The notes under the pieces: generated by a model
Database searches by the model: none
What the model saw: the letters and a program-made list of their open reading frames with translations, nothing else
What the model was told of the DNA's origin: nothing
NCBI RefSeq assembly: GCF_000498535.1
Contig: NZ_AVGG01000001.1
Span: 62,001-126,000, forward strand
DNA: 64,000 nucleotides
DNA from: Flavobacterium limnosediminis JC2902
GTDB lineage: Bacteria; Bacteroidota; Bacteroidia; Flavobacteriales; Flavobacteriaceae
Direction of reading: 5' to 3'
Shown here: in pieces, positions 1-9,440 of the stretch
Position numbering within the stretch: the first letter of the stretch is position 1
Layout of the letters: each line of letters begins with the position of its first letter
Translations under genes and position numbers: made by a program

Positions 1-1565
1 CTGTAATTGATTCCTTTTTTGTCGTATACTGAAAAATGCCGGATCAGTCGGTTTTGGAAACTTTGGTATTTTGTTACGTCAGAAGTTCCCCAAACCACTT
101 CAGCTAAAGCGGCCATTCGCGGCATAATCATGTATTCCACGTGTTCGGGTGTATTCATGTATTCGGTCCACACATTGCCTTGTGCACCCATAATATACTT
201 CGCCTCTTCCGAAGTCAGGTCCTTTGGTGTCGGTTCGAAGGAATATACTTTTTCGACGGTCGTATAACCACCAATAGCTACCGGTTCGTTCTTTGGTTCG
301 CCCTGATAATGGTCGAAATAACAATGCGAACCCGGCGTCATCACGACCTTATGTTTTTGTTTGGCCGCAGCAATACCGCCTTCGGTACCGCGCCAGCTCA
401 TAACGGCCGCGTTAGGGGCCAATCCACCTTCGAGGATTTCATCCCAACCGATAATCTGACGACCTTTGGCATTCAGGAATTTTTCGATGCGTCTGATGAA
501 ATAACTTTGAAGTTCGTGCTCGTCTTTAAGTCCTTCTTTTTTTATGAGTGCCTGACAATGCGCACAGTTTTTCCAGCGGGTTTTCGGACTTTCATCACCA
601 CCGATATGAATGTATTCTGAGGGAAACAAATCGAGTACTTCGATTAAAACATTCTGCAAAAATTCGAATGTTGCTTCCTTTGAACAATACACATCATCCA
701 AAACACCCCACTGGGTAGCTACTTCAAATGGTCCGCCAGTACAGGATAATTCCGGATAGGCCGCCAAAGCCGCTTGGGAATGACCGGGCATTTCTATTTC
801 GGGAACTACGGTGATGTGGCGTGATTTGGCGTAGGCCACAATCTCTTTAATTTCTTCCTGTGTATAAAAGCCACCATACTTTTTATCGTCGAATTTCTGA
901 TCGTTATAATGCCCTACCATCGAACCTTTTCTCCAGGCACCAACTTCGGTTAGTTTCGGGTACTTTTTAATTTCGATGCGCCACCCCTGATCTTCGGTTA
1001 AATGCCAATGGAAGGTATTCATTTTGTACATCGCCAGATAATCAATGTATTTCTTGATAAACTCCTTCGGAAAGAAATGTCGGCCCACGTCTAAATGCAT
1101 GCCACGCCAAGCGTATTTCGGTTCGTCTTTAATTTCAAGACACGGAATTTTTACTTCGTTCTCTTTTTCAATCGGAAGCAATTGTTGCAGCGTCTGAAAC
1201 GCATAAAAAAGTCCGATGTTCCCTTTGGCTGAAATCAGTATTTGTGAATTGATTACTTTCAGTTCATATTCTCCCGATTGATCTTTTTTGGGATTTTCGA
1301 CCTGAATCTGAATCGTATTTAGCGGACTTTTGGAATTGTCGGTCGTCATCAGTTCAAAACCGTAACTGGTTTTCAAAAACTGATTGAACAGTTTAATTTC
1401 GTTGTCACTTTCGGAATTCCCAATGAGAATAAGCGTTCCTCGGTTTAAAGTAAAGTTGCCTTCTTTCTGAATCAGCTCTTTGGGCTGTGGAATTAACGGC
1501 AATGCGTTTTGGGCAAAACCAACATTGGTAAGTATAAGCAGAAAAAGCGCAACTATTTTAGGCAT
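1..1565 (-). CDS. beta-N-acetylhexosaminidase, GH20 family (C-terminus cut by window edge)
   Basis: Secreted or surface glycoside hydrolase that should remove terminal N-acetylglucosamine (or GalNAc) residues. I read about 521 residues from the ATG at 1565; the frame is still open at base 1, so the C-terminus is missing. The start gives a clean signal peptide (MPKIVALFLLILTNVGFAQ). Residues about 25-145 match the GH20b alpha/beta domain. The catalytic barrel follows with WRGMHLDVGRHFF, NTFHWHLTEDQGWR, VPEIEMPGH and the diagnostic HIGGDE, whose Asp324-Glu325 pair is the catalytic couple of GH20. Downstream GWDEIL and MSWRG are also typical. GH20 enzymes use substrate-assisted catalysis through the N-acetyl group. 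It lies head-to-tail after the pyrophosphatase gene but behind that gene's hairpin terminator, so it is probably its own unit. The exact substrate (chitin oligomers, host glycans or peptidoglycan) cannot be told from sequence. Confidence 0.93.
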   Translation of the reverse strand, partial: MPKIVALFLLILTNVGFAQNALPLIPQPKELIQKEGNFTLNRGTLILIGNSESDNEIKLFNQFLKTSYGFELMTTDNSKSPLNTIQIQVENPKKDQSGEYELKVINSQILISAKGNIGLFYAFQTLQQLLPIEKENEVKIPCLEIKDEPKYAWRGMHLDVGRHFFPKEFIKKYIDYLAMYKMNTFHWHLTEDQGWRIEIKKYPKLTEVGAWRKGSMVGHYNDQKFDDKKYGGFYTQEEIKEIVAYAKSRHITVVPEIEMPGHSQAALAAYPELSCTGGPFEVATQWGVLDDVYCSKEATFEFLQNVLIEVLDLFPSEYIHIGGDESPKTRWKNCAHCQALIKKEGLKDEHELQSYFIRRIEKFLNAKGRQIIGWDEILEGGLAPNAAVMSWRGTEGGIAAAKQKHKVVMTPGSHCYFDHYQGEPKNEPVAIGGYTTVEKVYSFEPTPKDLTSEEAKYIMGAQGNVWTEYMNTPEHVEYMIMPRMAALAEVVWGTSDVTKYQSFQNRLIRHFSVYDKKGINY

Positions 1566-1603
1566 TGTAAATCGTGTTGTTGTTTTGGTAAATTTAGTAA
1601 AAT

Positions 1604-1648
1604 AAAAAAGTCTCCTATCGCTTTTAATGATTACAGGAGACTTTTTTT
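1604..1648 (-). terminator. bidirectional intrinsic terminator below the membrane pyrophosphatase gene
   Basis: A perfect 13-bp inverted repeat (AAAAAAGTCTCCT at 1604-1616 with AGGAGACTTTTTT at 1635-1647) and an 18-nt loop. Runs of A and T on either side give a U-tract on both strands. It lies just past the stop of the minus-strand gene ending at 1663. Confidence 0.85.
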
Positions 1649-1662
1649 ACAATTTTAAATAC

Positions 1663-4248
1663 TTATTTCTTTTTAAACGCTTCAATTTTAGCATTGACTT
1701 CCGCTTCTGTACCTTCAAAAGTTTCAACTTTTTCCGTTTCTTTTCCGTTTTCCACAGTCGTCGTTTTAATGGTCGCTTTTGTTTTACCATTGTTGGTTTC
1801 CTTCTCTATGGAAACGCGTTTCATCACTTCTTTTTTCATACCCCCTTTTCCGGAACAGCATTCCATTTTGCAATCACCACCTTTGAATTTTCCGTTTTCG
1901 TCGTAATGAGACAGACACAATGCTGTATCTGAAGGAGAACATCCCATTTCATCACACATTTTTTCGCATTCTTCCTTGGACATTTTAGCCATTTTGTCCA
2001 TGTCGCATTTCATTTTGTGTCCGGCATGCATTTCTGATTTGGCACAACAGGCTTCTTTTCCTGAATTCGATGAATGTCCATTACCTAAAATTGGTGCCAT
2101 CACCAATCCGATCAGACACGTTAATTTGATTAGAATATTCATGGATGGACCCGAAGTATCTTTGAAAGGATCTCCGACAGTATCTCCGGTGACAGCGGCT
2201 TTGTGCGCATCAGAACCTTTGTATGTCATTTCACCGTTAATCATTACGCCGGCTTCGAACGATTTTTTAGCATTGTCCCAAGCACCCCCGGCATTGTTTT
2301 GGAAAATAGCCCAAAGCACACCCGAAACGGTAACTCCAGCCATATAACCGCCTAACATTTCCGCTACCAATTGGTTATTATCAGAATAAACCAATTTACC
2401 TAACAATACGATTGCGATTGGGAAACCGATGGTTAAAATTCCCGGCAACATCATTTCGCGTAAAGCCGCCTTCGTAGAAATCTCCACACATTTTCCGTAT
2501 TCCGGTTTTCCGGTACCTTCCATGATACCCGGAATTTCCTTGAACTGACGACGTACTTCGTAGACCATGTCCATCGCGGCTTTTCCAACCGAATTCATAG
2601 CCAAAGCAGAGAATACTACAGGAATCATTCCGCCCACGAACAACATCGCTAAAACCGGTGCTTTGAAAATATTGATTCCGTCAATTCCGGTAAAGGTTAC
2701 ATACGCTGCAAATAAAGCCAACGACGTTAATGCCGCCGAAGCAATTGCAAACCCTTTTCCGGTTGCTGCCGTTGTATTTCCAACGGAATCCAAAATATCA
2801 GTTCTGGTGCGCACTTCTTTCGGTAATTCGCTCATTTCGGCTATTCCTCCCGCGTTATCTGAAATCGGTCCGAAGGCATCAATCGCCAATTGCATGGCCG
2901 TAGTCGCCATCATTGCAGAAGCAGCCAAAGCCACTCCGTAGAATCCTGCCAGAGCATAAGAAATCCAAATTGCTGCTGCAAACAATAATACTGTCGGGAA
3001 CGTGGAAATCATTCCGGTTGCCAAACCTGCTATTACGTTTGTTCCTGCTCCTGTAGAAGATTTTTGTACGATAGCCAGAACCGGTTTCGTTCCTAAGCCT
3101 GTGTAATATTCCGTTACCGAAGAGATGACACCTCCGACTGTTAATCCGACAATCGTAGCATAGAAAACTCTCATGGACGAAATCTCTTTTAAGCCTTCTC
3201 CGTAGAATTCCATTTTCATGGTGGCCGGTAACATATATTGTACTAAGAAGAAACAGGCGATTAATGTCAATCCGATAGCAACCCAGTTTCCAACGTTTAG
3301 GGCACCTTGGACTTGCTTTTCTTTGGCATCATTGCTTGATATTTTCACCAAAGTGGTTCCGATAATCGAGAACAGGATTCCGAAACCGGCGATAGCCATG
3401 GGTAATAAAATTGGTCCGATTCCTCCGAACGCATCCTGAAGGTTGCCCCCCATATCTTTTATTACATAATTTCCGAGTACCATGGCCGCTAAAACCGTTG
3501 CTACGTACGAACCGAACAAGTCGGCACCCATTCCGGCAACGTCTCCAACGTTATCACCAACATTATCCGCGATAGTAGCAGGATTACGCGGATCGTCTTC
3601 CGGGATACCGGCTTCCACTTTTCCGACCAGGTCGGCACCCACATCGGCGGCTTTGGTATAAATTCCGCCACCCACACGGGCGAACAAGGCGATTGATTCG
3701 GCTCCAAGAGAGAAACCCGCTAACGTTTCAAGAACAATGGTCATATCTTCGGTGGAAGTCCACACCCCATCCATAAAGAAATTAAAGAAGAAAATAAAAA
3801 ATGATGTTAATCCCAAAACGGCTAACCCGGCTACGCCAAGTCCCATTACGGTTCCGCCTCCAAAGGAAACTTTCAATGCCTGCGGTAAACTGGTACGCGC
3901 TGCCTGTGTGGTTCTGACATTTGTTTTGGTTGCGATTTTCATTCCCATATTTCCGGCCAAAGCGGAAAAAAAGGCTCCGAAAACAAACGCCACCACGATT
4001 AATATATGTGTAGTAGGCACTATGAAAGAAATACTTGCCAAAGCGATACTCGCTCCAACAACGAAAAGTGCCAATAATTTGTATTCAGCTTTAAGGAAGG
4101 CCAATGCCCCTTCGTAGATGTGATCTGAAATCTCTTTCATTTTCCCATCGCCCGCATCCTGCTTTAAAACCCAACTCCTTTTGACCCACATGAAGGCGAG
4201 CCCCAACAATGCCATAATAACCGGCACGTAAATCATCATTGATTCCAT
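1663..4248 (-). CDS. hppA: membrane-bound ion-translocating pyrophosphatase with a Cys/His/Met-rich C-terminal tail
   Basis: Integral inner-membrane enzyme that couples hydrolysis of pyrophosphate to pumping of H+ or Na+. The 861-residue product contains the M-PPase hallmarks: [20 protein letters not shown] followed by the Asp-rich [16 protein letters not shown], and later [10 protein letters not shown]. Ala at position 494 in [10 protein letters not shown] (where K+-independent enzymes have Lys) points to the K+-dependent subfamily; many of those pump Na+, but pumped ion is inference. The family is usually near 700 residues with 16 membrane helices. Here helix 16 ends near residue 722 and about 139 extra residues follow, containing ten cysteines, a Met/His-rich stretch ([17 protein letters not shown]) and a charged Thr/Lys/Glu-rich end. 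In known M-PPase structures both termini face outside, so the tail should be periplasmic. The soluble pyrophosphatase gene is immediately upstream, separated by a terminator. Confidence 0.97.
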   Translation of the reverse strand: MESMMIYVPVIMALLGLAFMWVKRSWVLKQDAGDGKMKEISDHIYEGALAFLKAEYKLLALFVVGASIALASISFIVPTTHILIVVAFVFGAFFSALAGNMGMKIATKTNVRTTQAARTSLPQALKVSFGGGTVMGLGVAGLAVLGLTSFFIFFFNFFMDGVWTSTEDMTIVLETLAGFSLGAESIALFARVGGGIYTKAADVGADLVGKVEAGIPEDDPRNPATIADNVGDNVGDVAGMGADLFGSYVATVLAAMVLGNYVIKDMGGNLQDAFGGIGPILLPMAIAGFGILFSIIGTTLVKISSNDAKEKQVQGALNVGNWVAIGLTLIACFFLVQYMLPATMKMEFYGEGLKEISSMRVFYATIVGLTVGGVISSVTEYYTGLGTKPVLAIVQKSSTGAGTNVIAGLATGMISTFPTVLLFAAAIWISYALAGFYGVALAASAMMATTAMQLAIDAFGPISDNAGGIAEMSELPKEVRTRTDILDSVGNTTAATGKGFAIASAALTSLALFAAYVTFTGIDGINIFKAPVLAMLFVGGMIPVVFSALAMNSVGKAAMDMVYEVRRQFKEIPGIMEGTGKPEYGKCVEISTKAALREMMLPGILTIGFPIAIVLLGKLVYSDNNQLVAEMLGGYMAGVTVSGVLWAIFQNNAGGAWDNAKKSFEAGVMINGEMTYKGSDAHKAAVTGDTVGDPFKDTSGPSMNILIKLTCLIGLVMAPILGNGHSSNSGKEACCAKSEMHAGHKMKCDMDKMAKMSKEECEKMCDEMGCSPSDTALCLSHYDENGKFKGGDCKMECCSGKGGMKKEVMKRVSIEKETNNGKTKATIKTTTVENGKETEKVETFEGTEAEVNAKIEAFKKK

Positions 4249-4305
4249 AAATTTGTTTTTGGTATCTGGTTAATATTCGTAAATATATAGAAACAAAAAC
4301 AAATA

Positions 4306-4339
4306 AAAAAGCAATACTCTTTGCAGAATATTGCTTTTT
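4306..4339 (-). terminator. intrinsic terminator below the soluble pyrophosphatase gene
   Basis: Perfect 11-bp inverted repeat AAAAAGCAATA (4306-4316) with TATTGCTTTTT (4329-4339), loop of 12 nt. It sits between the stop at 4363 and the next minus-strand start at 4248, so the two pyrophosphatase genes are probably separate transcripts. Confidence 0.8.
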
Positions 4340-4362
4340 CTATAAAATTTTAGGAAATTTTA

Positions 4363-4893
4363 TTATTTAATACTGAATAATCCAGCCGGCTTGTTTTCGA
4401 TAGCGTTGAAACGATCCACACATTCCTTAAGAATACGTTTTGCATCGTTAACATCTCCCCAACCTTCAACATCAACTTTTTTGTGTTCCAAATCTTTATA
4501 TACCTGGAAGAAGTGCTCGATTTCTTTTACCAAGTGCGGGTTCATATCAGACAAATCATCCAATTTGTTCCAGATAGGATCGGAAACCGGTACGCAGATA
4601 ATTTTCTCATCTGGTCCTTTATCATCGGCCATGTGGAAAACACCGATTGGCTTCACTTCCATTACACAACCAGGGAAAGTCGGCTCATTAACCAAAACCA
4701 AAACGTCCAACGGATCACCATCTAACGCTAATGTTTCAGGAATAAAACCGTAATCTGCAGGATACATCATGGACGAGAATAACATTCTGTCGAAACGCAT
4801 TCTTTTCAATTCGAAATCGTATTCGTATTTATTTCTGCTCCCTCTTGGGATTTCGATTAACACATCGAAAGTTTTAACTTTATCAGCTGTCAT
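4363..4893 (-). CDS. ppa: inorganic pyrophosphatase, soluble family I
   Basis: Cytoplasmic Mg2+-dependent enzyme hydrolysing pyrophosphate to two phosphates, which pulls biosynthetic reactions forward. The 176-residue length is normal for bacterial family I. The signature DGDPLDVLVL supplies the metal-binding aspartates, and the conserved E-[I]-P-R-G-S-x-x-K-Y-E-Y substrate segment is near the N-terminus (EIPRGSRNKYEY). Further conserved blocks YPADYGFIPET and GWGDVNDAKR are present. It is transcribed alone: a well-formed promoter lies upstream (4923-4953) and a terminator downstream. The neighbouring downstream gene is the ion-pumping pyrophosphatase, so this locus holds both ways of disposing of pyrophosphate, one wasting and one conserving the energy. 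Confidence 0.97.
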   Translation of the reverse strand: MTADKVKTFDVLIEIPRGSRNKYEYDFELKRMRFDRMLFSSMMYPADYGFIPETLALDGDPLDVLVLVNEPTFPGCVMEVKPIGVFHMADDKGPDEKIICVPVSDPIWNKLDDLSDMNPHLVKEIEHFFQVYKDLEHKKVDVEGWGDVNDAKRILKECVDRFNAIENKPAGLFSIK

Positions 4894-4922
4894 TTTATTA
4901 ACTTTTACGTATTTTGAGGGTG

Positions 4923-4953
4923 CAAAAGTAGAACAAAATGAACTCTTTTACAA
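4923..4953 (-). promoter_or_regulatory. Bacteroidota-type promoter of ppa
   Basis: On the minus strand TTG (4953-4951) is followed after 20 nt by TACTTTTG (4930-4923), matching the -33 / -7 TAnnTTTG consensus of the group. The -7 box ends 29 nt before the ATG at 4893. It is one of the few promoters here where both elements can be seen. Confidence 0.65.
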
Positions 4954-5001
4954 GAAATTAAAACATTTATGGGACAGATTTAGCAATATCGTAACGAAGT
5001 T

Positions 5002-5604
5002 TTAATACGGTTGCTTCCGGCCCCGCTTTTTCAGATAATAATGCCATAGGAAAAAAGTGGCTGCCGAACGATAGGGTTTCCAGTTTTCGGCATAGATGGC
5101 CATTGCCTCTTTTTCATGAATATCGAACAATTCTTTTATGGTATTGACAACGGCAATATCTCCAAGCGGAATGATATCGGGCGACTGAAGGCAGAACATC
5201 AGATACACATCGATAGTCCAATGACCGATTCCTTTAATTTTTATCAGTTCTTCCCTGATTATGTCCGGTTCTTTCAGCGACAGACTTTCTATATCTAAGA
5301 TTTTATCTGAAACAGCTTGAGAAAGTGCTTTCAGATAGGTTGTTTTCTGACGGCTTACGCCGCAAGCACGGAAATCCTCATCGGAAAAAACCAATACCGT
5401 TTCGGGTGAAAAATCGGGAAGCGCTGTTTTTATTTTATTAAAAGTCGTTTTCGCGGAATCAATCGAAACCTGTTGTTCTAATATAAGCAAACAAAGCGTT
5501 TCGAAACCCGGTGGGCGTTGGACAAAAGTCGGCTCACCATATAAATCAACGATACTTTGAAATTTTTCTTCACATTTAAGAAGATGAGCGATGGCATTTT
5601 TCAT
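5002..5604 (-). CDS. AlkA-like DNA-3-methyladenine glycosylase (HhH-GPD superfamily)
   Basis: Base-excision repair enzyme that should excise alkylated bases. The 200-residue protein is a compact HhH-GPD fold: a helix-hairpin-helix LIKIKGIGHWTIDVY is followed by the catalytic aspartate in IPLGDIAVV (Asp149). The block CLLILEQQVS near residue 45 is also typical of AlkA-type proteins. There is no FeS cluster cysteine motif of the Nth/MutY type, which favours AlkA over endonuclease III. The ATG overlaps the stop codon of the upstream DUF5686 gene (TAATG), so the two are almost certainly on one mRNA, although a functional link is not obvious. Substrate range cannot be determined from sequence. Confidence 0.88.
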   Translation of the reverse strand: MKNAIAHLLKCEEKFQSIVDLYGEPTFVQRPPGFETLCLLILEQQVSIDSAKTTFNKIKTALPDFSPETVLVFSDEDFRACGVSRQKTTYLKALSQAVSDKILDIESLSLKEPDIIREELIKIKGIGHWTIDVYLMFCLQSPDIIPLGDIAVVNTIKELFDIHEKEAMAIYAENWKPYRSAATFFLWHYYLKKRGRKQPY

Positions 5605-8084
5605 TAGAAATAAAATCCAAATGAGCCCTTAACGGCAAATGTGTTTGCATCGGGAACATCGAGGTAATTTCCTCTCCAGCAGAAATCCAGTCGGAAACAC
5701 TTAAAAATATTCCCAATCCCGGCATGGTATTCCCAATAGCCATTATCCGGAGCACGGTATTCCAATCCGGAAGCGTTAATGGCAACATTCTCATCCGACA
5801 CCGTACCCATTATCCCTTTGATACCGACTATCTCTCTCCAGTTTAATTTTCGCAAAAGAGGTACCCTGGAAAAAAGTCTTCCGTTAAAATGATGCTCCAA
5901 GTGAACCGAAGCATACCGATCTACCAGAAATTCATAGTATTGCAAGTTACTGAACGTATTCTCTATCTGGAACCATGATTGGTTACCGGGAACTACACCC
6001 ATCAGTCCCAAAGGAACTTCCCCAAATATTTTTCCGAGCTCCATCGTAGTAAACAATCGACCAAATCCTCCAATAAGAACAGGCTGTCTGTAATAAAACT
6101 GAAGTTTTCTGTAATTGAAATCGCTATCCAGAATCCCTTCAAAACCATGACTGTAATTCCCAAAAACCCTTGCGTAATTGTAATCCACTTCCAGCCTTTC
6201 CACGCCATGTCCGATAGTTTTGCGGCCGGGAGTGTAGTCAACTCTGAGTTCAACTTCGCTCTGTTTTACTTCACTCTGAATATTCCCTTCCGTGTCATAA
6301 TAATCCAAACTGAACTGATCCGAAGCGGATTTTAATGTTCTGTAAGTAAGCCCAGTCTCAATGGTTAAATTCTTAACCACTTCCATCTGCGCAGACAGCA
6401 TTGATAAATTAATGGAGGTCAGCTTATTGTTAGTACCTGTGGAAAACAGTGAACTTGATGCGAAACTACGCCCTAACACATCATTGGTTGTGGTTAAACT
6501 TACCCCTATCTGCTCCACATCTCTTCGGTGTCCTACCGATAGTATCAATCTGTTTTTTTTATTTACAAGCCATTTCCCTGAAATACCATATTTAAACTGG
6601 TCATCCTTTAAACCATAAGCCACAAATCCCTGTAAACGCCACATATCGTTGGGGCCGAAATAGGTTCTTCCGCCAGCTCTTAATCGTAAACCCTCCACAT
6701 CATTATATCCGAAAGTGGAAAATATGGGACCGTAGTCAAACTTGTATTTAGGCACCTCAATATAACCACTGGCCAGGACGGTTGCGAGACTATAGATCCT
6801 TTTGAATTTCGGAATCGTGTTTAAGGTATCTAAAAGTCCGTAGACTCCCTTCTCATTTTTATTAAGGTTTTCAAAGCGGTTTTCCTCCCAGAATTCGTCG
6901 GATTTATTATACACTTCATTATCAAAAGCATCCACTTCCTCTTTGTAGAATTTATCTTCTTTCGGGAGGTTGAATTTATGATTTTTAACCAAAGTCGTTC
7001 GTTTCCCGTAAACTCCCTTTGATTTTTCCTTTTTGGAGAAACTGAAATCTGACATCATGTGATCCCGCTTCAACAGAAAAACCGAGTCGTTGAGCACTTC
7101 AAATTCCTGCTCGATATAAATCTCTTTCACCCAGTTGATGTTAGCACTTTTACTGGCCTCCATGTTGATTTTCTTGATGGCAAATGTGGTGTCATTCACC
7201 CAAAAATCACCTTTAAACGTAAGCTCGTTCTTTCTTCTCGGATAATAAATAATGTTGTAGCACCATTTATTGTCGATGAAAGCACTGTCGGACAGCACGT
7301 AATTATATACATTGATTCCGGTGCGGGATAGTGGACTCACGAAATCCTTATCGAAAAATTTGAGGTAATTATTATAGATATCGTATTCGGCGTACAAATC
7401 CTTAATGAAAGTACTCACCCCGTCGCCGGTTCCCAAACCTGAGTTTTTATTGGCTTTGATAATTTCTTTCTTTTTCCCATTTGTATTATCGGCATAGACT
7501 TCACTCAATGTTTCATTTATGAATATCGGAAGAAAAGCTTTTCCGGTAACCTTGGAAGTATCGATTCTGTCCCAGATAAATTCCATTCCCTTAAAAATCT
7601 TATTGGCTTTGAAAGCGCTGTCGATGGAATTCAGATCGAATTCGACTTTTTCGTATTTTTCATACTGATACTGGTCGAACATGTTCAGTCCGTTTTTCCT
7701 TTTGCGTTCCCAGATCTTCCTAAGAATATCGATGGCAGGATTGTTCTTTTTTGATGTTTTTCCGGTATAAATTTTAACTTCCTGCAATTGATTGTCCGGT
7801 TTGATGGTGATTTTCATATCCAGATCGACCGATTTTGTAAGCGTAATTTCCACGGATTTATAGCCCACAAAAGAAGCTACAAGAATCTTGTATGTTTTAT
7901 CGGATTGAAGATAAAACCGTCCGTTCTCATCCGAAACGATTCCTTCGGTTGAGCCTTTGAAATAGACATTGGCATAACCCATCGGCTGGTTATTTTCATC
8001 ATAAACCACACCGCCGACCTTAGTTTGCGCCTCCAGGTTGATCCAAAAAATAAAAAAAAATAAAACCGGAAAAAACTTCTTCAT
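5604..8084 (-). CDS. outer-membrane protein with CarboxypepD_reg-like and DUF5686 domains
   Basis: The 826-residue protein begins with a signal peptide (MKKFFPVLFFFIFWINLEAQ). Residues about 22-105 form a carboxypeptidase-regulatory-like beta-sandwich (KVGGVVYDENNQPMGYANV, GIVSDENGRFYL), the same N-terminal extension found on many TonB-dependent receptors. The remainder matches DUF5686, whose C-terminal part has alternating hydrophobic/aromatic strands and ends in Phe (GSFGFYF), as expected for an outer-membrane beta-barrel. Function of DUF5686 proteins is not established. I see no TonB box or plug domain, so it is probably not a classic SusC receptor. It follows the pdhB terminator and overlaps the glycosylase gene by one base, so those two are co-transcribed. 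Confidence 0.88.
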   Translation of the reverse strand: MKKFFPVLFFFIFWINLEAQTKVGGVVYDENNQPMGYANVYFKGSTEGIVSDENGRFYLQSDKTYKILVASFVGYKSVEITLTKSVDLDMKITIKPDNQLQEVKIYTGKTSKKNNPAIDILRKIWERKRKNGLNMFDQYQYEKYEKVEFDLNSIDSAFKANKIFKGMEFIWDRIDTSKVTGKAFLPIFINETLSEVYADNTNGKKKEIIKANKNSGLGTGDGVSTFIKDLYAEYDIYNNYLKFFDKDFVSPLSRTGINVYNYVLSDSAFIDNKWCYNIIYYPRRKNELTFKGDFWVNDTTFAIKKINMEASKSANINWVKEIYIEQEFEVLNDSVFLLKRDHMMSDFSFSKKEKSKGVYGKRTTLVKNHKFNLPKEDKFYKEEVDAFDNEVYNKSDEFWEENRFENLNKNEKGVYGLLDTLNTIPKFKRIYSLATVLASGYIEVPKYKFDYGPIFSTFGYNDVEGLRLRAGGRTYFGPNDMWRLQGFVAYGLKDDQFKYGISGKWLVNKKNRLILSVGHRRDVEQIGVSLTTTNDVLGRSFASSSLFSTGTNNKLTSINLSMLSAQMEVVKNLTIETGLTYRTLKSASDQFSLDYYDTEGNIQSEVKQSEVELRVDYTPGRKTIGHGVERLEVDYNYARVFGNYSHGFEGILDSDFNYRKLQFYYRQPVLIGGFGRLFTTMELGKIFGEVPLGLMGVVPGNQSWFQIENTFSNLQYYEFLVDRYASVHLEHHFNGRLFSRVPLLRKLNWREIVGIKGIMGTVSDENVAINASGLEYRAPDNGYWEYHAGIGNIFKCFRLDFCWRGNYLDVPDANTFAVKGSFGFYF

Positions 8085-8093
8085 ATACCATTT

Positions 8094-8131
8094 TAAAAAA
8101 AAACTTCACCAGCGAATTACTGATGAAGTTT
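8094..8131 (-). terminator. intrinsic terminator below pdhB
   Basis: Read on the minus strand, a 12-bp stem (8131-8120 with 8112-8101, one G-U pair, 7-nt loop) is followed directly by a run of T (8100-8094). It separates pdhB from the DUF5686 gene. Confidence 0.85.
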
Positions 8132-8236
8132 CAAATATAGCAATTAGATCTTTAGATTTTTAGATTTTCGCACAATTTAGAGACATATAACTCCAAAAAG
8201 TCTGACAATCTGATTGTGTCTAAGAATTCTGAAAAT

Positions 8237-9214
8237 TTATTTATACATTACTTTTTTAACTGCCTTAATCACGTCATTTGCGTTAGGCAACCACTCTTTT
8301 AACAAGGTTGGCGAATACGGCGCCGGAGTATCGGCTGTTGTGATACGCTGTACCGGAGCATCCAAATAATCGAAGGCTCTTTCTTGCACCATGTAGGTAA
8401 TTTCAGAAGCTACAGACGCGAATGGCCATGCTTCCTCTAAAACCACTAATCGGTTTGTTTTCTTAACCGAATTAATAATTGTATCGTAATCCATCGGACG
8501 AACCGTTCTCAAATCGACAATCTCACAAGAAATACCTTCTTTTGCCAATTCTTCGGCAGCAGCCAAAGCTTCCTTGATGATTTTTCCGAAAGACACAATC
8601 GTTACATCCGTACCTTCACGTTTGATATCGGCAACTCCTAACGGAATCGTGTAATCACCTTCAGGCACTTCACCTTTATCACCGTACATCTGTTCTGATT
8701 CCATGAAGATAACCGGATCGTTGTCACGGATAGCTGCTTTCAATAATCCTTTAGCATCATATACCGTAGAAGGCACCACCACTTTTAATCCCGGCGTGTT
8801 CGCAAACCAATTTTCAAAAGCCTGTGAGTGTGTTGCTCCCAACTGACCTGCCGAAGCTGTCGGTCCTCGGAACACCATTGGCATTGGGAATTGTCCGGCC
8901 GACATCTGACGCATTTTTGCAGCGTTATTGATGATCTGATCGATTCCTACTAACGAGAAGTTAAACGTCATGAATTCGACAATCGGGCGACAGCCGTTCA
9001 TCGCTGAACCTACTGCGATTCCGGCGAAACCTAATTCGGCAATCGGTGTATCGATAACTCTTTTTGGTCCGAATTCATCCAGCATTCCTTTCGAAGCTTT
9101 GTACGCTCCGTTATATTCTGCGACTTCTTCTCCCATTAAATATACCGATTCGTCGCGACGCATTTCTTCGCTCATCGCCTCACAAACCGCTTCTCTAAAT
9201 TGTATCGTTCTCAT
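8237..9214 (-). CDS. pdhB: pyruvate dehydrogenase complex E1 component, beta subunit
   Basis: Beta subunit of the thiamine-diphosphate-dependent E1 enzyme that decarboxylates pyruvate and passes the acetyl group to lipoyl E2. The 325-residue protein carries the transketolase pyrimidine-binding domain (MGEEVAEYNGAYKASKGML, FAGIAVGSA, GATHSQAFENWFANTPGL) and the C-terminal transketolase domain (DLRTVRPMDYDTI, LVVLEEAWPFASV, ITTADTPAPYSP). These motifs fit the pyruvate rather than the 2-oxoisovalerate branch, though the branches are close. No alpha subunit or E2 lies nearby, so E1-beta is encoded apart from its partners. A -7 box lies just upstream and a strong terminator downstream, indicating a single-gene unit. 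Confidence 0.94.
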   Translation of the reverse strand: MRTIQFREAVCEAMSEEMRRDESVYLMGEEVAEYNGAYKASKGMLDEFGPKRVIDTPIAELGFAGIAVGSAMNGCRPIVEFMTFNFSLVGIDQIINNAAKMRQMSAGQFPMPMVFRGPTASAGQLGATHSQAFENWFANTPGLKVVVPSTVYDAKGLLKAAIRDNDPVIFMESEQMYGDKGEVPEGDYTIPLGVADIKREGTDVTIVSFGKIIKEALAAAEELAKEGISCEIVDLRTVRPMDYDTIINSVKKTNRLVVLEEAWPFASVASEITYMVQERAFDYLDAPVQRITTADTPAPYSPTLLKEWLPNANDVIKAVKKVMYK

Positions 9215-9245
9215 AATATATATGTATCTCTGTAAAATTGAACAG

Positions 9246-9253
9246 CAAAAATA
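9246..9253 (-). promoter_or_regulatory. -7 promoter box of pdhB
   Basis: TATTTTTG on the minus strand (9253-9246) fits TAnnTTTG and lies 31 nt upstream of the ATG at 9214. No clear TTG -33 element is visible. Confidence 0.5.
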
Positions 9254-9363
9254 AAAATTTTATATTAGTTATACTGTAAATTATATTTAAAGTTGTCTAA
9301 TGACCTATTCGAAACGCTTAATTTCTAGCATTTCAAAATCATTACAATCATTTGTAAATAAAT

Positions 9364-9391
9364 AAAAGCAACCTTTTAGAGTTGCTTTTTT
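9364..9391 (-). terminator. terminator below the FISUMP lipoprotein gene
   Basis: Nine-bp inverted repeat AAAAGCAAC (9364-9372) with GTTGCTTTT (9381-9389), 8-nt loop. A and T runs on both sides make it usable in both directions; the minus-strand gene ends at 9441. Confidence 0.7.
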
Positions 9392-9440
9392 GTGTTTTAA
9401 TTATTTTTGATTACCATGACTTAAACAAGTGAAAAACCAT

